Assembly (NCBI RefSeq): GCF_019933155.2
Contig: NZ_CP082944.1
Location: forward strand, 1,986,001 to 2,050,000
Origin: Metabacillus dongyingensis
GTDB taxonomy: Bacteria > Bacillota > Bacilli > Bacillales > Bacillaceae
Direction: 5' to 3'
Length of the DNA: 64,000 bases
Part shown: piece after piece, positions 46,240 to 54,856 of the stretch
How positions within the stretch are numbered: position 1 is the stretch's first letter
How the letters are laid out: every line of letters starts with the position of its first letter
Notes under the pieces: generated by a model
The model's database searches: none
What the model saw: the letters and a program-made list of their open reading frames with translations, nothing else
What the model was told of the DNA's origin: nothing
Made by a program: the position numbers and the translations under genes

Positions 46240-47124
46240 ATGAAAAAAGAGGACATTCAGCAAATTTCGGTCATTGGAGCAGGGCAAATGGGACATCAAA
46301 TTGCTATGCTGTGCGCGCTTGGCGGCTTTGAAACCATCCTGCAGGATGTTCAGGAAACCGCTTTAGAAAAAGCCGAGTCGACCTTGCATTCCATCATGGA
46401 TAAATGGGTGAAAAAATCCAAGCTGACAGAAGAAGCGAAACAGGCTGCTTTTGCAAGATTGAAATTCACATCTTCACTTGAGCGGGCAGCAAGTCATGCA
46501 GATTTTATTATTGAAGCTGTGGTAGAGAAACTGGATGTGAAGAGGGAACTCTTTGCAAGGCTTGATCAGCTTGCGAAGCCTCATGCTATTTTGGCTTCTA
46601 ACAGCTCAACGATTGTCAATTCTCTGATCGCATCAGCGACAAATCGGGAAGACAAAGTCGTGAACATGCATTTCTTTTTCCCACCGCTTGTCATGGATTG
46701 TGTAGAGGTTGTTATGAGTGATCAGACCTCAAGGGAAACGGCCGATTTAACAATGGAAGTCTGCAAAACAATCAACCGCACTGCTGTACTATTGAAGAAA
46801 GAAATTTCAGGATTTATTGCCAATCGCATTTTAGGAGCACTCCAAAGGGAAGCGGTTTTCCTATATGAAGAGGGATATGCAAGCTATGAAGATATTGACA
46901 TTATTTGCCGCAAAGCCTTAAACCATCCAATCGGTCCGTTTGAATTAATGGACTTATCCGGCATAGATGTAGGGTATTACGTTATGCAGCAGCGGTTCGC
47001 AGAGTCGGGAGATCCTGCAGATAAACCATTTGCATGCATTGAACAAAAGGTAAGAGAAGGAAACCTTGGCCGAAAAACAGGCAAGGGCTGGTACACATAT
47101 CAAAAAGAAGAGGTGAGAAAATGA
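46240..47124 (+). CDS. 3-hydroxyacyl-CoA dehydrogenase (HBD type)
   Basis: Oxidises 3-hydroxyacyl-CoA to 3-oxoacyl-CoA with NAD. Seen: Rossmann motif VIGAGQMGHQIA (residues 11-22), FIIEAVVEKLDVK, the active-site SNSSTI and HFFFPPLVM with catalytic His, and the C-terminal dimer domain with GRKTGKGWYTY. 294 residues, the stand-alone short form. GGGGAGG before ATG. Its last four bases overlap the next gene. Confidence 0.88.
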   Translation: MKKEDIQQISVIGAGQMGHQIAMLCALGGFETILQDVQETALEKAESTLHSIMDKWVKKSKLTEEAKQAAFARLKFTSSLERAASHADFIIEAVVEKLDVKRELFARLDQLAKPHAILASNSSTIVNSLIASATNREDKVVNMHFFFPPLVMDCVEVVMSDQTSRETADLTMEVCKTINRTAVLLKKEISGFIANRILGALQREAVFLYEEGYASYEDIDIICRKALNHPIGPFELMDLSGIDVGYYVMQQRFAESGDPADKPFACIEQKVREGNLGRKTGKGWYTYQKEEVRK

Positions 47125-47903
47125 CAGAGCGTGCCGTTTCATATAAAAAAAAGGGTGCTGTTGCCATCGTAACGATCGATAATCCTCCGCTTAACGTCAT
47201 GAACCAGCAGGTCACAAGGGAGCTGAAAGAAGCCTTTGCAGCTCTTAAAGAAGACAATGAGACCGTTGCTGTGATCCTGACGGGGGCTGGAGACAGGGCG
47301 TTTATGGCCGGAGCGGACATTAAAGAATTTCCTAATTTGATCGGCAGAAAAGGAATTAAAGCCGATTTTCTTGAGGGGCATGCTTTTTTAAATGAAATCG
47401 ATCAGTTTCCAAAGCCGACAATTGCCGTTTTGAACGGGCTTACTTTTGGCGGAGGCTGTGAACTCGCTTTAACATGCGATCTCCGCATTGCTGAGGAACA
47501 TGCTCAGGTCGGACTTCCGGAAATTAAGCTTGGATTGTTCCCGGGGGGAGGAGGCACACAAAGACTTCCTCGCACAGTTGGAGATGCCAAAGCGAAAGAG
47601 CTGATGTTTACTGGCGATCCGATTGATGCAGCAGAAGCCAAAAACATAGGGCTTGTGTCTTATGTTGTTCCTAAAGGGGAAGGGCTCCAAAAAGCGCTGG
47701 AACTTGCAGGCCGTATGACTCGCCATTCACTTCCTGCCCTTTCTAAGATTAAAAAAGCGGTTGATCAGGGACTGAGCACCTCACTTGAAGAAGGGCTTGA
47801 CCTTGAAGCGGAGCTGTTTGAAGAAGTGTTTCAGACAGAAGATATCAAAGAGGGAGTACAGGCATTTATTGAAAAAAGAAAGCCTGCTTTCAGCCATAAA
47901 TAA
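47121..47903 (+). CDS. Enoyl-CoA hydratase (crotonase) 1
   Basis: Hydrates 2-enoyl-CoA to 3-hydroxyacyl-CoA. Seen: oxyanion loop FMAGADIKEF, FGGGCELAL with the first catalytic Glu, and PEIKLGLFPGGGGTQRLPR with the second Glu, so both hydratase acids are present. 260 residues. Overlaps the previous gene (ATGA), so hydratase and dehydrogenase are made together. Confidence 0.88.
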   Translation: MTERAVSYKKKGAVAIVTIDNPPLNVMNQQVTRELKEAFAALKEDNETVAVILTGAGDRAFMAGADIKEFPNLIGRKGIKADFLEGHAFLNEIDQFPKPTIAVLNGLTFGGGCELALTCDLRIAEEHAQVGLPEIKLGLFPGGGGTQRLPRTVGDAKAKELMFTGDPIDAAEAKNIGLVSYVVPKGEGLQKALELAGRMTRHSLPALSKIKKAVDQGLSTSLEEGLDLEAELFEEVFQTEDIKEGVQAFIEKRKPAFSHK

Positions 47904-47918
47904 AGGGATGTGGGCTCT

Positions 47919-48326
47919 ATGCATGAAGCACGGATGAGAGTAAGGTTTTGCGAAACAGATGCGCTCGGACATGTGAACAATACTAGTTACTTTATTTATC
48001 TGGAAGATGCACGCGTTCAGTTTTTCGAAGCATTGGGCTATTCCATGTCTTCCGGAGACTGGCCGTTTATCCTTGCAAGAGCGACATGCGATTTTCGCGG
48101 TCAGGCTTATTTTAACGAGCATTTGATCATTAAAACCTCCGTTCGGAAAATCGGTTTAAAAAGCTTTACCGTTCTTCATGAAATAACAGAGCAGGAGACC
48201 GGAAGACTGATCGCTGAAGGGGAGGCAGTTATTGTCACATTTAACTTTAAGACGCAGGCCACAGAAGTCATGCCGGAGCATCTTAAAGAACAGCTGAAGA
48301 GAATTGCTGCAGAAATAAAAATCTGA
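47919..48326 (+). CDS. Hotdog thioesterase, YbgC/FadM-like
   Basis: 135 residues with the 4HBT hotdog signature CETDALGHVNNTSYF (about residues 10-24), where the Asp near residue 13 is the usual catalytic acid, followed by YLEDAR. Releases free acid from an acyl-CoA, perhaps as overflow valve for stalled intermediates. ATG start ten bases after AAAGGGA; an in-frame GTG three codons earlier is too close to the site. Fifteen bases after the hydratase. Confidence 0.8.
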   Translation: MHEARMRVRFCETDALGHVNNTSYFIYLEDARVQFFEALGYSMSSGDWPFILARATCDFRGQAYFNEHLIIKTSVRKIGLKSFTVLHEITEQETGRLIAEGEAVIVTFNFKTQATEVMPEHLKEQLKRIAAEIKI

Positions 48327-48351
48327 ATCTTCAAACTAAAGAGGTGATTCG

Positions 48352-49407
48352 ATGTCTCAAATCATTCCAGTCCGCACAGGGGAAGAGTTGCATGCAGAGG
48401 TTCTTGAGAACTGCTTAAGAACGGAAATTCATGATATCCCCTTAGGTTCTCTGCAAATTGATCAATTTGGCACAGGCGCTTCAAATTTAACGTACGCTTT
48501 GAAAATAGGGGATTGGGAAGGGGTATTGAGGAGGCCGCCTCTTGGTCCTGTTGCCCCTAAAGCTCATGATATGGAAAGAGAGTATACCATTTTGAAAGAC
48601 TTGCATCCTCTTTTTCCACTGGCACCCAAGCCCTATTTTTTCAGCAGCAATGAGTCCATTGCAGGCAGTCCGTTTTTCGTCATGGAAAGACGCCACGGTG
48701 TTCTGGTGGATACAGAGCTTCCAGAAGGAATGGAGGCATCACAAGAACTTGGCCATTCAATGTCCGAGCTAATGGTGGATACGCTGGTCAGCCTACATGA
48801 AGTCCCTTATAAAGGAACAGCGATTGAAAGACTGAGCAAGCCTGATGGATTTATGGAGCGCCAGGTGCACGGCTGGATTGGCCGCTATCACAGGGCAAAA
48901 ACAGATGACATTCGCGAAGTGGAACTGCTGACAAAATGGCTGGAAGAAAAGCTGCCGTCATCACCCGAACCTACTGTCATTCACTATGATTTCAAACTGA
49001 ATAATTCCTTGTTTTCAAGTGACTTGAAAAAGATGACAGGTTTGTTTGACTGGGAGATGACCACGATTGGCGATCCCCTCGCAGATCTAGGGGCCGCCAT
49101 GAGCTACTGGATGGAGGAAGAGGATCCTGAACCGCTGAAAAAAGGAATGGGCAAGCCATCAATCACAACAAATGGCACCTTCTATTCAAGAAAGCAGTTT
49201 ATTGAAAGCTATGCGAGAAAAAGCGGAAGAGATGTCACAAATATTCATTATTACACGACGTTTGCCACGTTTAAGCTGGCTGTCATTTGCCAGCAAATTT
49301 ACTACCGGTATAAAAAAGGGCAGACAAATGACCAGCGCTTTGCCCGGTTTGGTCCGTTTACAGAAACTCTGATCCAGCATGCCCTGCGCCTGGCACAGAA
49401 GGACTGA
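48352..49407 (+). CDS. APH-fold kinase, ACAD10/11 or LvaA type
   Basis: Phosphotransferase-fold protein of 351 residues. Seen: nucleotide loop FGTGASNLTYAL (about residues 39-50), VLRRPPLGPVAPKAHDM, catalytic loop HYDFKLNN (211-218, Asp213) and FDWEMTTIGDPLADL with the metal Asp (233). This is the form fused to the dehydrogenase in mammalian ACAD10/11 and paired with it in LvaA, where it phosphorylates the 4-hydroxyl of 4-hydroxyacyl-CoA. An antibiotic role is unlikely given the RRPP segment and neighbours. No LvaB-like small partner was found. AGAGGTGATT before ATG; the phosphatase-like gene starts two bases after its stop. Confidence 0.82.
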   Translation: MSQIIPVRTGEELHAEVLENCLRTEIHDIPLGSLQIDQFGTGASNLTYALKIGDWEGVLRRPPLGPVAPKAHDMEREYTILKDLHPLFPLAPKPYFFSSNESIAGSPFFVMERRHGVLVDTELPEGMEASQELGHSMSELMVDTLVSLHEVPYKGTAIERLSKPDGFMERQVHGWIGRYHRAKTDDIREVELLTKWLEEKLPSSPEPTVIHYDFKLNNSLFSSDLKKMTGLFDWEMTTIGDPLADLGAAMSYWMEEEDPEPLKKGMGKPSITTNGTFYSRKQFIESYARKSGRDVTNIHYYTTFATFKLAVICQQIYYRYKKGQTNDQRFARFGPFTETLIQHALRLAQKD

Positions 49408-49409
49408 CT

Positions 49410-50153
49410 ATGGGGAAAATACATGTTGTGACAAGGAAAGAAGAAATTGATGAAGTCAAAATGGATAACAAAATAGCGGTTGTGTTTGATGTCCTGCTCG
49501 CAACATCCACCATTACGACTGTCCTTCATCACGGGGCCGTTTCCGTTATCCCGGTGCTGGACGGCAATCAGGCAAGGGACCGTGCAGCAGGGATGAACAA
49601 GGATGAATACATTCTGGTTGGCGAATACGAAGGCAGGACAATTGAGGGATTTCTTGATCCGAATCCTTCCGCTCTAAAAGACACTGCAGCAGGAAAAAAG
49701 GTTATTTTATCCACAACAAACGGGACAGTTGCCGTTCATAAAAGCAGCCCGGCAAAAAAAGTCTATGCTTGTTCTCTATTAAACTCAAAAGCTATTGCTG
49801 ATGCTCTTTCAGCTTCACATGAAGATGAAACAATCATCATCGTTTGCTCTGGTTCATCCGGCCAGTTCAGCCTGGAAGACTTCTATGGAGCAGGGTATTT
49901 AATTCATCAGCTGACAGCTCAGGAAGGCTGGAGCCTCAGTGATTCTGCCTTGACGGCAAAATTATTTTACGAAGGCACCATACAGGAGCCAGCTACGGTT
50001 CTTGGCCAGTCAAGAGTAGGAAAGATGCTTGAAGAGTATGGATTTAGAGAAGAAATCACCTTTATCAGCAATCAAGATTGTTTCAGCACAGTACCAGTAC
50101 TGATAGGGGATGAACTGGTTGATTTCAATCGGATAAAGGTAAGTTCCAATTGA
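49410..50153 (+). CDS. ComB/2-phosphosulfolactate phosphatase-family protein
   Basis: Mg-dependent phosphatase family that acts on 2-phosphosulfolactate in coenzyme M synthesis; Bacillus makes no coenzyme M, though some use the family (YitC) for sulfolactate. Seen: FDVLLATSTITTVL, GEYEGRTIEGFLDPNPS, LSTTNGTVAV and VCSGSSGQFSLEDFYGAG, all family hallmarks. 247 residues, full length. It sits directly after the kinase, so it may act on a phosphorylated hydroxy acid. ATG start after AGAAGGA. Confidence 0.8.
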   Translation: MGKIHVVTRKEEIDEVKMDNKIAVVFDVLLATSTITTVLHHGAVSVIPVLDGNQARDRAAGMNKDEYILVGEYEGRTIEGFLDPNPSALKDTAAGKKVILSTTNGTVAVHKSSPAKKVYACSLLNSKAIADALSASHEDETIIIVCSGSSGQFSLEDFYGAGYLIHQLTAQEGWSLSDSALTAKLFYEGTIQEPATVLGQSRVGKMLEEYGFREEITFISNQDCFSTVPVLIGDELVDFNRIKVSSN

Positions 50154-50167
50154 AAGGATGGGTGCGC

Positions 50168-50932
50168 ATGAGATTTCAGCATCAAGTGGCCGTTGTAACT
50201 GGAGCCGGAAGCGGCATTGGGTTTGAAACGGCCAAACGATTCATTGCAGAAGGAGCAAAAGTCATTCTTGTCGGCAGAAATGAGGAAAAGCTGACAGCAG
50301 CGGCTAATCAGCTGAACATTGCTGAAACAGCGGCTTTCCCATTCTCTGCGGATGTGACGAAGGAAGAGGATATCAGCGCTCTGCTGGCATATGTAAAAGA
50401 GGAGTTTGGAGATCTGCATATTCTTGTCAACAATGCAGGCGGCTCCGTACATTCAAGAATCATGGAAACAACTGTTGAACAATGGGATTTTGTTCAGAGT
50501 GTCAATTTAAAAAGTGTCTTCCTTGCCTCAAAAGCACTGGGCGGCTATATGACAGAGAGAAGCACTGTTCAGAGGGGGAACAGAGCGATTGTCAATGTTG
50601 CTTCCCTTTCAGGACATAAAGCAGGGGCCGAAATTCCTCATTACAGCTCAGCTAAAGCAGCTGTTATCAATTTCACAAAAGCTTTAGCGTATGAGTTTGC
50701 CCCAAACGGGATCAGAGTCAATTCCGTGTCACCGGGCTTTATTGAAACCCCGCTTACTGAACCTGGTCTTCAGAACGAGAGATTCTCAGAAGCCATTAAG
50801 CGGAATACCGCATTAAAGCGCGTTGGAAAACCAGAAGAAATTGCAAACATTATTGCATTTGCCGCTTCACACGAAGCGTCATATATGACCGGTTCCGATC
50901 TGCTTGCAGACGGCGGCTGGCTGATTACATAA
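50168..50932 (+). CDS. Short-chain dehydrogenase/reductase 3
   Basis: SDR of 254 residues: TGAGSGIGFETA cofactor motif (about residues 12-23), GRNEEKL, NNAGGS, VASLSGHKAGAE and YSSAK active site, VSPGFIETP. Start ATG nine bases after AAAGGA; an in-frame TTG six codons earlier overlaps the previous gene. Specific substrate unknown; like SDRs 1 and 2 it could act on a 4-oxo/4-hydroxy or 3-hydroxy acyl-CoA. Confidence 0.82.
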   Translation: MRFQHQVAVVTGAGSGIGFETAKRFIAEGAKVILVGRNEEKLTAAANQLNIAETAAFPFSADVTKEEDISALLAYVKEEFGDLHILVNNAGGSVHSRIMETTVEQWDFVQSVNLKSVFLASKALGGYMTERSTVQRGNRAIVNVASLSGHKAGAEIPHYSSAKAAVINFTKALAYEFAPNGIRVNSVSPGFIETPLTEPGLQNERFSEAIKRNTALKRVGKPEEIANIIAFAASHEASYMTGSDLLADGGWLIT

Positions 50933-50951
50933 ACCAAGGAGGAGAAAAAAG

Positions 50952-51725
50952 ATGAGCGATTTACTGGTAGAAAAAAGCGGGAATGTACTGTTTTTAACAT
51001 TGAACCGTCCTGAAAGGCTGAATGCATTCAGCGCAGACATGATTTTAGCATTAACAACTGAGCTGCACCAAGCAAAAGCAGATGACAGCATAAGGGCTGT
51101 TGTCCTAAGCGGTTCAGGCAGATCATTCAGTGCCGGCGGAGACGTGAAAACGATGGGTGAGGCTAATGGCCAGCAGGTATACGACCACATCGGACGCTTG
51201 AATGAATGCATCAAGGCGTTCAAAGACCTTGATAAGCCGATTATTGCAGCTGTACACGGATTTGCTGCTGGTGCAGCATTTAATCTTGCTCTTGCATGCG
51301 ACCAAATTCTTGCAGCAGAAGACAGCAAGTTTGTGATGAGTTTTTCACAGGTAGGCCTGATCTCTGATGGAGGAGGGTTATATTTTCTTCCTCGCATCAT
51401 CGGCCCTTATAAAGCGAAGCAATTGTTCTATAATGCTGAACCAATTACTGCAGCTCAGGCTGAGGAATATGGAATTGTCAACAAAGTGGTTCCATTAGAA
51501 CAGCTGAAGGATGAAGCTGTTTCGTATGCCCATAAGCTTTCGCAGGGGCCTGTAAAAGCGTATGGCATGATGAAAAAAATCATCAATGCTTCTGCTGTCA
51601 GTACACTTGAAGAAATATTGGAGCAGGAACGGATTGCCCAGACACTGATGATTTCTACAGAAGATCATCAGGAAGGCATTCATGCATTTAAAGAAAAACG
51701 CAAGCCAATCTTTCAGGGGAAGTGA
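50952..51725 (+). CDS. Crotonase 2, PaaG/enoyl-CoA isomerase-like
   Basis: Crotonase-fold protein of 257 residues with SAGGDVKTM oxyanion loop and GFAAGAAFNLALACD. Neither hydratase Glu is present: the first position reads AAFNLA and the second FSQVGL. Instead an Asp sits in LISDGGGLYFLPR, the pattern of PaaG-type isomerases that move or rearrange double bonds. So it likely isomerises an enoyl-CoA. AAGGAGG before ATG. Overlaps the next gene by one start codon. Confidence 0.8.
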   Translation: MSDLLVEKSGNVLFLTLNRPERLNAFSADMILALTTELHQAKADDSIRAVVLSGSGRSFSAGGDVKTMGEANGQQVYDHIGRLNECIKAFKDLDKPIIAAVHGFAAGAAFNLALACDQILAAEDSKFVMSFSQVGLISDGGGLYFLPRIIGPYKAKQLFYNAEPITAAQAEEYGIVNKVVPLEQLKDEAVSYAHKLSQGPVKAYGMMKKIINASAVSTLEEILEQERIAQTLMISTEDHQEGIHAFKEKRKPIFQGK

Positions 51726-52714
51726 TGATGATGAGAGCGATTCAATTAGAAGAATACGGCGGTCCAGAGGTTCTGAAAGTAGTTGAAATGGAAGTTCCGG
51801 AGCCTGCAGCAAACGAAGTTTTAATCAAAATAGAAGCAATTGGCGTTAACTATGCAGATACAGCTAGAAGGGAAGGACAATATGTCATTGATACACCTCT
51901 CCCGTTTGTTCCGGGTGCAGAGGTTGCGGGAACAGTTGAAGAAATCGGCAGTGAGGTCACCCGCTTTAAAAAAGGAGATAAAGTCGTCACACTTCTTGGT
52001 TCCAGCCGCGCAACCGGCTATGCGGAATTCACAGTGGCTGAGGAGAGAGGATTAATTCCTGTTCCAGAAGGTGTGGATGTCAAACAAGCGGTGTCACTTC
52101 CTCTTCAAGGGCTCAGTGCGTATCACATTTTAAAAACCATGGGGCGAATCGAACCGGGAGAAACTGTCCTGATTCATGCAGCTGCAGGCGGCGTAGGGAC
52201 AATCGCCGTTCAGCTTGCAAAGCTGTTTGGAGCATCTATTGTCATTGCAACCGCGAGCACCCCGGAAAAAAGAAGCCTTGCTATTGAAATGGGTGCAGAC
52301 GAAGCGGTCGATTATACCCAAGAAGGCTGGGAAAAGGAAGTTCTTCAGCTGACAGGAGGCAAAGGGGTGGATGTAGCACTCGAAATGGCTGGAGGCGATG
52401 TGTTCCGTAAGACATTATCCTGTATGGCGCCATTTGGCCGTCTTGTTATCTATGGAGTGGCGAGCGGTGAACAGTCGAAGCTTTACCCATCATCACTCAT
52501 GGCACAAAATCTGTCAGTTATCGGATTTTTCCTTCCGCAGATCATGAGAAAGAAAGAGTTATATTTACAAAGCCTGTCAGACCTGCTTGGTTACCTTCAA
52601 AATGGAGAATTAAAGCTGACAATCGGCGGGGTCTATCCTTTGGAAAGTGCGAAGGAAGTCCATCAGATGCTGCAGGGAAGACAAACAAAAGGGAAACTTA
52701 TCTTAGTTCCTTAA
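51722..52714 (+). CDS. Zinc-free MDR oxidoreductase (quinone oxidoreductase-like)
   Basis: NADPH-dependent medium-chain reductase of the QOR/enoyl-reductase group, 330 residues. Seen: N-terminal catalytic domain with EYGGPEVLKVVE and VNYADTARREGQY, VPGAEVAGTV, and the cofactor fold HAAAGGVGTIAVQLAKLFG (about residues 150-168, read in parts). No zinc-binding Cys cluster. Three ATG codons in a row form the start; the first overlaps the previous stop. Could reduce an enoyl- or oxo-intermediate. Ends the second operon half; a terminator follows. Confidence 0.82.
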   Translation: MMMMRAIQLEEYGGPEVLKVVEMEVPEPAANEVLIKIEAIGVNYADTARREGQYVIDTPLPFVPGAEVAGTVEEIGSEVTRFKKGDKVVTLLGSSRATGYAEFTVAEERGLIPVPEGVDVKQAVSLPLQGLSAYHILKTMGRIEPGETVLIHAAAGGVGTIAVQLAKLFGASIVIATASTPEKRSLAIEMGADEAVDYTQEGWEKEVLQLTGGKGVDVALEMAGGDVFRKTLSCMAPFGRLVIYGVASGEQSKLYPSSLMAQNLSVIGFFLPQIMRKKELYLQSLSDLLGYLQNGELKLTIGGVYPLESAKEVHQMLQGRQTKGKLILVP

Positions 52715-52817
52715 ATAAGAAAAGCGAAATCGGCTGTTTTCCCCGGAAGGGCAGATAAAAGAATTTGTTCGCTTTCCCTTGCCATCATTGAGCAAAACTC
52801 AGTCATTTTTTCTAAAT

Positions 52818-52861
52818 AAAATGGGGCCCGTTCGGGTATGAAACAGGCCTCATTTTTTTCC
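52818..52861 (+). terminator. Terminator ending the beta-oxidation operon
   Basis: AATGGGGCC/GGCCTCATT stem (one G-T pair) and T7, 100 bases after the MDR gene. It separates the enzyme operon from the transporter operon. Confidence 0.75.
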
Positions 52862-53012
52862 ATTGCATTCTGCAAATCCTTCTACTTAATCCGCCTATAT
52901 GCTGAAAAAAACACTTCTTATTCATACAGACTTCATTAATACGGACACATATGAACGTATCTATTCAACTTATTGGTCATTTTCAGATACAAAAAAAGTA
53001 AGGGGGCCCGCA

Positions 53013-53879
53013 ATGGAACTATTACTTCAGCAATTATTTAACGGTATTACAATTGGAAGCGTTTACAGTTTGGTTGCCTTAGGTTTGACGCTCGTTTTTG
53101 GCATTCTCCACATCCCTAATTTTGCTCACGGATCCTTTTACACGATCGGAGCCTATGTAAGCCTTCTGTTTATGACCCAATATGGCATTAATTATTGGAT
53201 AGCCATGTTATTGTCGATCCTCATTGTGGCTGTTTTAGGGATTCTATGCGAACAGTTTGTGTTCAAATTCTTAGGGAACGTGAACCCGATGAGAGTGATG
53301 GTTGCCGCCATTGGACTTATGCTCTTTTTCGAAGCACTGGCTCATTTAATTTGGGGCACAGATTATAAACAAATGCCAACTCCTTTTTCAGGAGTTGTGG
53401 AAATTTTCGGGTTGACCCTGACCCAGCAGCGAATCTTGATTGTTGTATCTTCAATTCTATTAATGCTTGCTCTCCATTTTTTCCTGAGAAAGACAATGAC
53501 TGGCGCTTCGATTGTGGCCATGTCGCAAAATAGAGAAGGGGCGTTTTTAGTAGGTATAAATGCAAACATGGTCGCCATGCTTACATTCGCCATTGCAGCG
53601 GGTCTTGCTTCTGCAGCAGCGACGCTTGCTTCCCCTATTAATCTTGTCTTTCCAACGATGGGAAGTCTGGTTATTATGAAAGCCTTTGTCATTATTATCA
53701 TCGGAGGCATGGGAAGTATTCCAGGGGCAATTGTCGGAGGCTTTCTTCTTGGATTAACGGAAAGCCTTGGCGCTACTTATTTATCAAATGATTATAAAGA
53801 TATGATAGCCTTTCTGCTCTTAGTGGCGATTTTAACGATTAAGCCAACAGGATTATTTTCAAAGGGGGTGCGCACATGA
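53013..53879 (+). CDS. LivH-type ABC permease
   Basis: Inner-membrane permease of the branched-chain amino acid/amide-type importer family; related systems also import aromatic, dicarboxylic and short acids. 288 residues, about eight helices, with NGITIGSVYSLVALGLTLVFGI at the start and GGMGSIPGAIVGGFLLGLTE as the ATPase-coupling loop. ATG start after AAGGGGG; the frame is open 38 codons upstream, but that part is charged and unlike the family. The next gene starts inside its stop (ATGA). Confidence 0.87.
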   Translation: MELLLQQLFNGITIGSVYSLVALGLTLVFGILHIPNFAHGSFYTIGAYVSLLFMTQYGINYWIAMLLSILIVAVLGILCEQFVFKFLGNVNPMRVMVAAIGLMLFFEALAHLIWGTDYKQMPTPFSGVVEIFGLTLTQQRILIVVSSILLMLALHFFLRKTMTGASIVAMSQNREGAFLVGINANMVAMLTFAIAAGLASAAATLASPINLVFPTMGSLVIMKAFVIIIIGGMGSIPGAIVGGFLLGLTESLGATYLSNDYKDMIAFLLLVAILTIKPTGLFSKGVRT

Positions 53880-54856
53880 AGATTCAAAGACTTGCGCTGC
53901 TGGGTATCCTGCTGGTTACTGTCTTGTTCCCGCTGATGTCTCAAAATCACTATCACAAGCAAATTATCATTCTCGTTATGATTTGGTCGATAGCGGTTTA
54001 CGGATTAAATATCATCTCTGGATTTACAGGGCAGCTTTCACTTGCACACGCCGGTTTTTTTGCATGCGGGGCATATACTCTCGGCATATTGACGTCGACC
54101 TTTCAAATAAATTTCTGGCTGGCTTTTCTTGCTGCTCTGGCCGTTACAGTAGTTTTAAGCTTATTAATTGGTTTGATTGCGCTTAGAACAAGACATCACT
54201 TTTTTGCAATTTATACGATGTGTGTCGGTTTCATTATTTATTTGACCATTGATAAATGGGATGAGGTGACAGGGGGAGTCAGAGGTCTGATCGGTATTCC
54301 TGTTCCGTCTCCAATCGGACCGATCACGTTTGAAACAATTGAATCTCAATATTACTTCATTCTGTTTTTCCTGCTTGGAACTATCTTTGTTGTTAAAAGA
54401 ATAAAAGATTCTCTTTTTGGAAGAACACTTCAAGCGATTCGCGGGAGTGAAGATCTTTCAAAAACAATCGGAATCAATATTATGAAAAATCAGCTGCTGT
54501 CATTTGTGCTGTCTGCCTTTTTTGCAGGGCTTGCCGGTGTTCTTTATGCAGGTTTTATCCGTTTTCTCGGCCCGGACATTTCAGCGATCACGGTGACGTT
54601 TGAAATGCTGATGTATTTGCTTGTCGGAGGGATCGGAACAATGACGGGGCCGATTCTGGGCACATTTTTAATTGTTTCTGTCACACAATCTCTTCAATTT
54701 TTAGAAGAGTACAGAATGCTGATTTTCGGGCCGATTGTTGTGCTGATCATGCTTTTCTATCCTAAAGGGCTGGTCGGCAGTTATTATTCTGTAAAAGCGC
54801 ATCTTTATAACCGCAGGACAGCACAGGTAAAAGAGAAAGTGAAGGAGGCAGGCTGA
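53876..54856 (+). CDS. LivM-type ABC permease
   Basis: Second permease, 326 residues, about ten hydrophobic helices. Seen: YGLNIISGFTGQLSLAHAGFF (read in parts, about residues 42-62), GGVRGLIGIP, and GGIGTMTGPILGTFLI for ATPase contact, all LivM hallmarks. Overlaps LivH by four bases and LivG by one, so the subunits are made in fixed ratio. Confidence 0.87.
   Translation: MKIQRLALLGILLVTVLFPLMSQNHYHKQIIILVMIWSIAVYGLNIISGFTGQLSLAHAGFFACGAYTLGILTSTFQINFWLAFLAALAVTVVLSLLIGLIALRTRHHFFAIYTMCVGFIIYLTIDKWDEVTGGVRGLIGIPVPSPIGPITFETIESQYYFILFFLLGTIFVVKRIKDSLFGRTLQAIRGSEDLSKTIGINIMKNQLLSFVLSAFFAGLAGVLYAGFIRFLGPDISAITVTFEMLMYLLVGGIGTMTGPILGTFLIVSVTQSLQFLEEYRMLIFGPIVVLIMLFYPKGLVGSYYSVKAHLYNRRTAQVKEKVKEAG

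Noticed and set aside
48352..49407. Aminoglycoside resistance gene
   Set aside because: Only the fold is shared; the motif context matches the ACAD10/11-LvaA kinase group and the operon is catabolic.
50072..50452. 126-codon reverse ORF opposite the ComB/SDR junction
   Set aside because: Shadow of two well-supported forward genes; no ribosome site and no recognisable product.
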